Source: Trichinella spiralis
Lineage: Eukaryota > Nematoda > Enoplea > Trichinellida > Trichinellidae
Assembly (NCBI GenBank): GCA_000181795.3
Contig: CM012953.1
Coordinates: forward strand, 7,116,034-7,180,033
Length of the DNA: 64,000 nucleotides
Direction of reading: 5' to 3'
Made by a program: the position numbers and the translations under genes
Shown: one piece after another, positions 59,575-64,000 of the stretch
How the letters are laid out: each line of letters starts with the position of its first letter
How positions within the stretch are numbered: position 1 is the stretch's first letter
Notes under the pieces: model-generated
The model's database searches: none
Seen by the model: only the letters and a program-made list of their open reading frames with translations
Told to the model about the DNA's origin: nothing

Positions 59575-61475
59575 TCACTTCTTTGCAAGAACAGCATTTA
59601 TTGAATCAATCTACAAATAAATCATTGAAGATTAATTCGCCAAAGATATAAAACTTACCTCGCTCCTCAAATTCGATTCCTTCACCTCATATTTTTCAAT
59701 TTCAACTGACAGTCGATCCTATAAAATCAGTTCACTTTATTCCATACTTGTGAAATATTTCAACAATTTCTATGTGCATACTCGTAAAATAGGATTTTTT
59801 AAAGTCGTAAGCTTTTGTTGACAATGTTTTCTTTCTTTTTCACACTCTATTAAACTGCTATGCAACTCAGCTAATCTTCGACGAATAGCACCTTCAATTA
59901 AAAAATATTTATAATTGTTTTTAGTTAAATTTCTTTACAAACAAAAAAATCACAACGAAATTGTTTACCTTCATCAACAGAACTACTACCATCTTTGGAG
60001 GATAATTTCTCAACTGTTTCAGGGAAAGAAGTTGATCTGGATACAACGTTTTGTAAATCTTCGTCAAAACTTTCATCACTGCTAGTACTGAAATCTTCTC
60101 CGAAAATTTTATCTACATCTGAAATCAATTACATACACCATTATCAATTATCAATGAAAAGAAAAATAGGCAAATCAATTGAGTCACTTACTTATTACTT
60201 CACTTTCGGAATTCGAACCATGCAAATCAGCAGTTTTCACAGCATTTGCACTGGTAGTGCTATTTCGAGATTGCGCTTCTTGATCGATTGATACAAGACA
60301 ATATCTGAAAATTTACACATTTTGAAATAGTTATATGCTGATATATAAGCTTAAAATTTCATCATCACGCTAGGAAATTTCAAACTTCAAAAATCTTTCT
60401 GAATTACCAATTATACAAATAAACTGTGATTAATGCAAATATAGAAGACCTACATTCGATGAAATAAAAGCGATAAATCTTTTGAATTAATGCACTACTG
60501 TAAACTAATATGCAATAGTTGTTGTACAATCTATCAAATTGAAACTAATTTTCCATATAATCTGTTCACTATTTAAACATTTTATTTTAAAATAGAAAAA
60601 CCATTCACTTGACAGATGCACATTCGAGGTCGGACCGCAACAGAATTTTTAATTCTTTTTCAATTTCAGGAGCATCCATGTACTTAAAAGCAACTTTATT
60701 TACACACTGCTTCACATTGTAATTGTTAAAAATTTTACCTTTTTTCTCAGAGTTTTGCGAAACCGGCGTCTTCGAACATTCTTCATTGGTGGTGTTACTA
60801 AAATTTCAAATAAAAATGTACCAACAACAAATGTAATTCATGAATTTTACTGGTTTCTTAAATTAAGTAAAAAAAAACACTAAAACCAAAATTAATGCAA
60901 CAACAAATTATTATCGAATAAATTTTCACCAAATGCAATAAAAATTATAATAACGTACTTCCATGTGGCCACTGAAAGCGTTTTTCACATTTCTTGTCGT
61001 CATTCAGTGAATTGCTCTGCTTCGATTCATCATCCGATTTTTCACAAATAACCATCTGAGAAACATCAGTGACTTTGTAAAAATTCTTCTTATCCAAAGT
61101 TTTTTGCAATTCAACAACACATGGTAAATCAACCAACTAAACATAAAATTTCAACACAAAATGACCATAATCAAAAAATAACACTCTTCTGTAAATAACT
61201 ATGTAAAGTAATACCCGTCCTTTCAATTTCTTATCGCATAATTTGATTTCTGCTGTGTGAGTATCAACATCAACGAAGATCTTCAATTGCTTCTCAACAT
61301 TGTCTTGTTCGAGCAATTTATTCAGCTGTTCTGCTTCTTCCTGACAAGCAAAACAATTAAAACAACATAATAATGCAAAAAAAACTGTCCGCTTTACACT
61401 TGGAAGACGTAAAATAAAATCACTTTCAATTTCTGGTGGCTGATCTTCTTCCTTGTATTTAGAAGAGTGATACAT
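59575..61475 (-). CDS. TAF7: TFIID subunit TAF7
   Basis: Nuclear TFIID subunit that binds TAF1 and restrains its acetyltransferase activity. Ten exons (61398-61475, 61215-61340, 60959-61136, 60739-60797, 60609-60682, 60192-60304, 59969-60118, 59782-59891, 59659-59718, 59575-59610) give 327 residues (human 349). The TAFII55 N-terminal domain shows IESDFILRLPS, KLKGRLVDLPCVVELQKTLD, KKNFYKVTDVSQMVI and FQWPHGITPPMKNVRRRRFRK, then YMDAPEIEKELKILLRSD. An acidic Ser-rich middle (FGEDFSTSSDESFDED) and a C-terminal coiled coil (IRRRLAELHSSLIECEKER) follow. All features line up with animal TAF7. Confidence 0.93.
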
Positions 61476-62046
61476 CTGTCTACTTTTTTCTGTCTACGCC
61501 AGTAAAAGCGAGCGTAAGAACGAAATCACATGTAGAGCAAAATGTTGCTGTTACAGTAATTTGGAAAAGTAGGCTACTAATGATAATTAAGAAAAATTGT
61601 TTACCGCAAAAATAATTTTAAGAAATAAAATAAAATAAATAAAGATATTTATTAATAACTTATGAAATATTTATATAAAAAAATTTTTTTTAACCCATTA
61701 TTTTTCATGTGGATTTAATGATTGCAACATATATTAAATCCCCTGATTTTAACATTTAACTTTAAAGCACTTTAAACAAATTGCAGAAATTTTAATTTTT
61801 AAAGTTAAATTTTATTGTCAAGTTGCTTTAAATTTTTGATTAGTTTTGTCAAATAATTTTTCGCTTTATTTCTTGAAAGTTATCAACTTCGGGTAAGACG
61901 CTTTTACATTTAGTTATTTGATTATATATTATAATACTAATAATAATCAGTTTTATGTTTATGCAGTTAAAAATAAAAATTTCATTACTTAATATTATTC
62001 ATTACTTTACTGTTTAATGGTATTCTGTTTTAGTTTGTTGTGAGAA
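61476..62046. other. divergent promoter region TAF7/EGF-repeat gene
   Basis: 571 very AT-rich bases between head-to-head start codons. No TATA box or other motif was convincing. Confidence 0.5.
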
Positions 62047-64000
62047 ATGAAGCTCTTGAAAACTCTGCTTATCTTCATTTTTTCCATTTCCTCTGTTGCG
62101 CAGGACTGCTTATTTAACAATGATTATGTTCAAGTGGGAAACCAGTTGGTCTTTCCAAGTAAACATTTGGAGCGAGAAGGTTGTTTTGCTTGGGTGCAAG
62201 TAAGTAGAAGAGATGAGAACTTTCAACCACACACCTGCAAAACTGCTTTGCCTGAAGCTGCAGGCATCAGTCACCCACCAAGTATGCTAATTACTAAATA
62301 AGAATTCTTCTGAAAAGTAAAATTTAACTTTTTTCAGATACGGTTTATAATGTGGAGGATGTGATTATTCCAAGAGAAACCTTAAATAGACTTTTCCAAC
62401 AAAGCATACCGGCTCATTATGTTACTGGATTGTATTACATAAATAGTGTTGAAACTGTGGATATCCATTATAGTGGGAGAAAGAGCGTTACACACGTATC
62501 TATGAAAAACGTCTCAAACTGCCAAGGAATGTTTAGCATTATTTCTAGAAAAAATAAATGCTTTCCTCTGGCTTTTTACAGAAATACAAGGAATCCCGCA
62601 ATCCATTATGAACTAATTAGTGATGATGGAACTGAAGAGCCGTATGTTTTAATAGGAACACTCAGTTCATATTATCTAGATACTTTTCTCTTTATTCCTT
62701 GTTTGTTTCAAAATGCTTCAGTCAGGTGCTTAGAATGGGACTATGCTAACAGAAGGTGTAAAACTTGTGTTCCTCCTTTTGAAGGTTACCTTTGTGAAAA
62801 AAGTAAGTAATTGAAGGTGAAACAATTTTTGTTGCAACTGACTATGTATTAGTCGAATGCAAAATTCAAACAATTGTTGCATATGAAATTTTTAAGGGCT
62901 GAATTAGATTGAAAATTATAATTTTATTTTTGTCATTATTATTATATTATCATGTAAAACTACCAAACTGTAATTTTAGCTAAAGATGAAGGAACATGTA
63001 AAAGTTCTTGTTTATATGGAATCTGTTCCGATAATGACAAATGTCAATGCATGTTAGGTTATACTGGTGCCGCCTGTGAAACGTGTAAGTCTATCATTTA
63101 TGATTTCTGATTCAATTTGAATGTACATTAAAATTAAAAATTTCGGCAACTTTATAGACAGTGCCGTTGCCAACTTGCAACTTTGAAAGTCACTGTAAAT
63201 GAAAAGCTTATAGTCTACACTTAGATAAATAGATTAATTTTATGAGTGTGATTGAATTTTTGTGTGCATGCATGTAAATTAAAGAGATTCATTCTCACTT
63301 GAGAAAATATGATAATGTAATAAATACGGTATAATTTAATTCTTTAAGTAGAATTTAAATAATCAATCAAATATTTTAGTAACGTTAATCTTTGTTTAAA
63401 TCACTTTTAGCTAAAAAACCGAAACAGAATTTCACAAAATATCCCTTCTGACCAAGCAATTAATCATTGCAATTATGTTTAACTTTTGCTTAATGAAAAA
63501 TTAGTGGATGTACCAAAATGAGAAAGTGGAAATGTTTTTTTGAGAAGTTAAGATAAAGCTGATATGCTTAGGTGCACATATGCTACGGCGTTGCTTAAAA
63601 ATGAATTGCACACAATAAATGAAAATTTTTGTTTTATATTGCTTACTGTTGCTACTTTTAGTTATTGGTGCATGTAAAAGTAATCCATGCAAACATGGAA
63701 AATGTAAATCTATTTCTTATTACTATACATGCGAATGTGACTTTCCTTATGAAGGTTTCAACTGTGATACTGGTAAGAATTTTAACGAAACATTTCCTCT
63801 AATAAAGTATTGTCAACTGACTTTTTTTTATTTAAAAGCTTTTAGAACCATTTTAATGATTATTTTTTGATAGTTGACATTAATTTGAGAGTTATTTTTA
63901 AAAGTAGTTTACTGTAGTGTCAATGATAATATGATAAAAGATAATTGACAAATCATAATCAACAACTTTTGTGAGCTCTCTAATAAGCACGTTCATATAT
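62047..64000 (+). CDS. secreted EGF-repeat protein, 5' part (runs off the right edge)
   Basis: Exons 62047-62281, 62338-62802, 62980-63084 and 63662-63772 join in frame and end at a GTAAGA donor, so the gene continues past the window. Residues 1-18 are a signal peptide (MKLLKTLLIFIFSISSVA). An N-terminal domain of about 200 residues with scattered cysteines follows, and I do not recognise it. Then come a half EGF-like knot (CKTCVPPFEGYLCEK), an EGF-like repeat (CKSSCLYGICSDNDKCQC to CET) and another (CKSNPCKHGKCKSISYYYTC to CDT). One exon per EGF module, all phase 1, is the usual modular layout. It may be a secreted or transmembrane adhesion protein; which cannot be seen here. Confidence 0.8.

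Overview
The window reads as dense, AT-rich animal genomic DNA, with multi-exon genes, mostly 50-100 nt introns and GT-AG or occasional GC-AG splice sites. An innexin gap-junction gene places it in a protostome. The compact introns, the gene content and small secreted-peptide genes fit a nematode, and my guess is a clade I (Trichinella-like) worm. The species is inference. All exon structures were spliced by eye. For every complete multi-exon gene the summed exon lengths divide by three, which is strong internal support.

Layout. 1-4596 (+): 3' two thirds of a CBP/p300 acetyltransferase gene, entering in the bromodomain. 4597-8147: long non-coding stretch with one tiny membrane-protein ORF candidate and a CA/TA microsatellite. 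8148-10171 (+): neuferricin. 10468-11235 and 12185-12665: decayed second copies of part of SNX13 and part of neuferricin. 12716-14093 (-): fructosamine-3-kinase. 14285-18555 (-): sorting nexin 13. 19935-33533 (+): a 56-exon Furry gene. 34329-35196 (-): a tiny secreted twin-CX3C protein with a TATA box. 35830-36685 (+): a second, weaker secreted-peptide candidate. A 10-N assembly gap lies at 37265-37274. 39463-42976 (-): NUP88. 43753-45784 (+): aspartyl aminopeptidase. 45921-48129 (-): POLDIP2. 49953-57510 (+): a CM1/centrosomin-like coiled-coil gene whose first intron holds a young, whole-looking Ty1/copia element (50287-54708, opposite strand). 57682-59168 (-): innexin. 59575-61475 (-): TAF7. 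62047 to the right edge (+): 5' part of a secreted EGF-repeat protein.

The genes are mostly unrelated housekeeping functions. CBP and TAF7 act in transcription, NUP88 at the nuclear pore, SNX13 in membrane traffic, and Furry in cell shape and NDR-kinase signalling. The CM1 protein probably acts at the centrosome, the innexin in gap junctions, and DNPEP, FN3K, POLDIP2 and neuferricin in protein and metabolite maintenance. Several pairs are divergent (SNX13/FRY, NUP88/DNPEP, TAF7/EGF gene) and may share promoter space. DNPEP and POLDIP2 converge only 136 bp apart.

The most notable observations are: a tandem block duplication of neuferricin-SNX13 with complementary loss; the copia insertion in intron 1 of the CM1 gene, with a primer site matching the anticodon arm of initiator tRNA-Met; an undescribed secreted twin-CX3C miniprotein whose 3' flank recurs next to the assembly gap; and three independent GC-AG introns.
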